Shown one piece after another: positions 62,987 to 64,000 of a DNA stretch of 64,000 nt. Location: NCBI GenBank assembly GCA_965224735.1, contig OZ245059.1:1178001-1242000 (forward strand), written 5' to 3'. This DNA comes from Robiginitomaculum_A sp036478535 (lineage in GTDB: Bacteria; Pseudomonadota; Alphaproteobacteria; Caulobacterales; Maricaulaceae). Both the position numbers and the translations under genes were made by a program. Numbering within the stretch: the first letter of the stretch is position 1; each line of letters opens with the position of its first letter. The notes under the pieces were generated by a model. The model had not been told where the DNA came from, did not search any database, and worked only from the letters and a program-made list of their open reading frames with translations.

Positions 62987-63546
62987 CGCCGCAGTGTCAG
63001 CATATATTTACTGGCCTCAACTTTTTGCAACTCCCCCAAATAACTCATACCAAGCAGTGACTGGGTTAGGCCTTTGGGAATGATAACGGCCTCTACATTT
63101 TTGACCGTGACTTGCCCAACCGATATATATTTAAGCTCGGCCCGCGCGCCCATGATTTGTCCAGCTGCCGTATTCATTGGTACATCATAGGTTAGCCTAT
63201 TTGGCCGAAGGCCTGCTTTGCGTGCATCTTGCGGCGTTAACGCCACAATGCTGGCGCCAGTATCGACAAGAAATTTAATGCGCGCCGAATTAACTTTCGC
63301 ATCTGCCCAAAAATGACCATCAGCTTGTTTTTTTAATCTTGCCACAGAGCCAACGTGCCGCACGCTCGGATTTGGAACGGGTTTTGCAGTTTCCTCATAA
63401 GCAAGATTGTGTGCTAGGCTTTTGTGAGTTTGGGGTTTTTCCATGCCAAGATATTGATTAATTTGCGTGCGTTTGGTAAACCCATAAAGGCTCGCACCAA
63501 TTAAGAGGCAAAATAACACACCATTACGTAGTAAAGTATTTCCCAT
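62983..63546 (-). CDS. Membrane-anchored retropepsin-like aspartic protease
   Basis: A single-domain clan AA aspartic protease of the TIGR02281 type. The N-terminus is a membrane anchor (LRNGVLFCLLIGASLYGF), followed by a polar linker. The retropepsin domain spans about residues 85-187: FWADAKVNSARIKFLVDTGA, SIVALTPQDARKAGL, MNTAAGQIMGARAELKYISV, and SLLGMSYLGELQKVEASK. The active site is DTGAS. I start at ATG 63546, six bases after AGGA; a longer frame begins at 63588. Such proteins dimerise to form one active site facing the periplasm; the substrate is unknown. Confidence 0.87.
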   Translation of the reverse strand: MGNTLLRNGVLFCLLIGASLYGFTKRTQINQYLGMEKPQTHKSLAHNLAYEETAKPVPNPSVRHVGSVARLKKQADGHFWADAKVNSARIKFLVDTGASIVALTPQDARKAGLRPNRLTYDVPMNTAAGQIMGARAELKYISVGQVTVKNVEAVIIPKGLTQSLLGMSYLGELQKVEASKYMLTLRR

Positions 63547-63669
63547 AGGGCATCCTATAATAATTTTCTTACATTTTAATAAAGACATTTAAAAAATAAG
63601 ATATTAAAAATTTAATTGAAACGGCGCGCCGTATATGTTCACATTACGGTTTAGCTTAAGGGTCAATAT

Positions 63670-64000
63670 ATGCAAGGCAGTCCAGTAAAACCATTTGACG
63701 ATATGAGAGCTTTGATAGGTGCTATGCCAATTGCCGATACCAAGAGTGTGGCGAAAACGCAGGATAGGCTTGAGAAGGCTCTGGGCGGGCTACAGCCTTT
63801 GGGACGGCTTAGCCGTGGTGTTGCATGGCTAGCAGGCTGGCAAGAGAAAAAATTTCCGCAAATAAACAAACCCCTTGTTGCTGTTTTTATGGCAACACAC
63901 GGCGTTGCCGTTGATATAATCGGCGGTGATTTGAATGCTCGCGCTCAAAAGCGACTGAAGATGTTATCCGAAGGCAGCGCAGCAGTGCGGGGTATTGCGG
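63670..64000 (+). CDS. cobT: Nicotinate-nucleotide-dimethylbenzimidazole phosphoribosyltransferase, 5' part
   Basis: The window ends inside this gene, leaving 110 codons. CobT activates the lower ligand base of cobalamin, making alpha-ribazole phosphate. The N-terminal pattern is clear: PFDDMRALIGAMPIADTKSV, LGGLQPLGRLSRGVAWLAGW, and PLVAVFMATHGVAVDIIGGD, where the usual GNHGVA is ATHGVA. ATG 63670 is chosen because similarity begins there. It is divergent from the protease gene across a 123-base AT-rich spacer with an ACGGCGCGCCGT palindrome (63621-63632). No cobalamin riboswitch is apparent. Confidence 0.85.
   Translation, partial: MQGSPVKPFDDMRALIGAMPIADTKSVAKTQDRLEKALGGLQPLGRLSRGVAWLAGWQEKKFPQINKPLVAVFMATHGVAVDIIGGDLNARAQKRLKMLSEGSAAVRGIA

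Noticed and set aside
63621..63632. ACGGCGCGCCGT palindrome upstream of cobT as an operator
   Set aside because: A 12-bp GC palindrome without neighbours, promoter overlap or a matching regulator is too weak to call.
63589..63669. A cobalamin riboswitch before cobT
   Set aside because: The spacer is too short and AT-rich, and no B12-box-like sequence is seen.

Overview
The window looks like a piece of chromosome from an alphaproteobacterium of moderate GC content, probably a marine Hyphomonadaceae/Maricaulales-like lineage. That placement is inference, based on a COQ9 homologue, ETF:ubiquinone oxidoreductase, pyruvate phosphate dikinase, separate glyQ and glyS genes, a RimK fused to a retropepsin domain, and large TonB-dependent receptors. 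No rRNA, tRNA or CRISPR array was recognised.

Region 1 (1-38 kb) is mostly ordinary chromosome. It opens with two secreted DUF11-like proteins (one cut by the window edge), with a small TA-flanked inverted-repeat element between them. Next come an RND efflux pair, a repeat-riddled locus (6.8-7.9 kb), uracil-DNA glycosylase with the RimK-like fusion, and ETF-QO with a TPR lipoprotein, ispE and a membrane sugar-phosphate transferase. These are followed by a polyprenyl synthetase, a methyltransferase, glyQ with a DUF2314 lipoprotein and glyS, ppdK and a SleB-type hydrolase. A probable minus-strand operon then runs KAS III-like, HD hydrolase, nadA, small membrane protein, nadB, nadC. The region ends with tag and ygfZ, an ABC exporter, COQ9 and purEK.

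Region 2 (38-61.1 kb) is accessory DNA, packed with insertion sequences in different states of decay: IS630 (two), IS3 (one complete, one relic), IS5-like and IS110. Two TonB-dependent uptake loci sit among them. The first has a tandem double-TetR regulator, a palindromic candidate operator on the receptor promoter, the receptor, and an SLC13/DASS anion transporter. The second has an ECF sigma factor, a FecR anti-sigma factor, an STN-type receptor, a truncated D-amino acid dehydrogenase and an M14 carboxypeptidase lipoprotein. A decayed ParB-type plasmid/ICE module lies between them. The region ends in a dead tyrosine recombinase directly upstream of dusA, a known island integration target.

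Region 3 (61.1-64 kb) returns to chromosome: dusA, a TauE/SafE permease, a retropepsin-like membrane protease, and the start of cobT.

Two cross-cutting signals stand out. Short tandem duplications (6-20 bp units, 2-4 copies) recur throughout 0-38 kb, in genes and spacers alike, and I did not see comparable ones in the accessory part. Inside the STN-type receptor gene, a strong Shine-Dalgarno sequence, an ATG and a second signal peptide sit exactly between the STN and plug domains.
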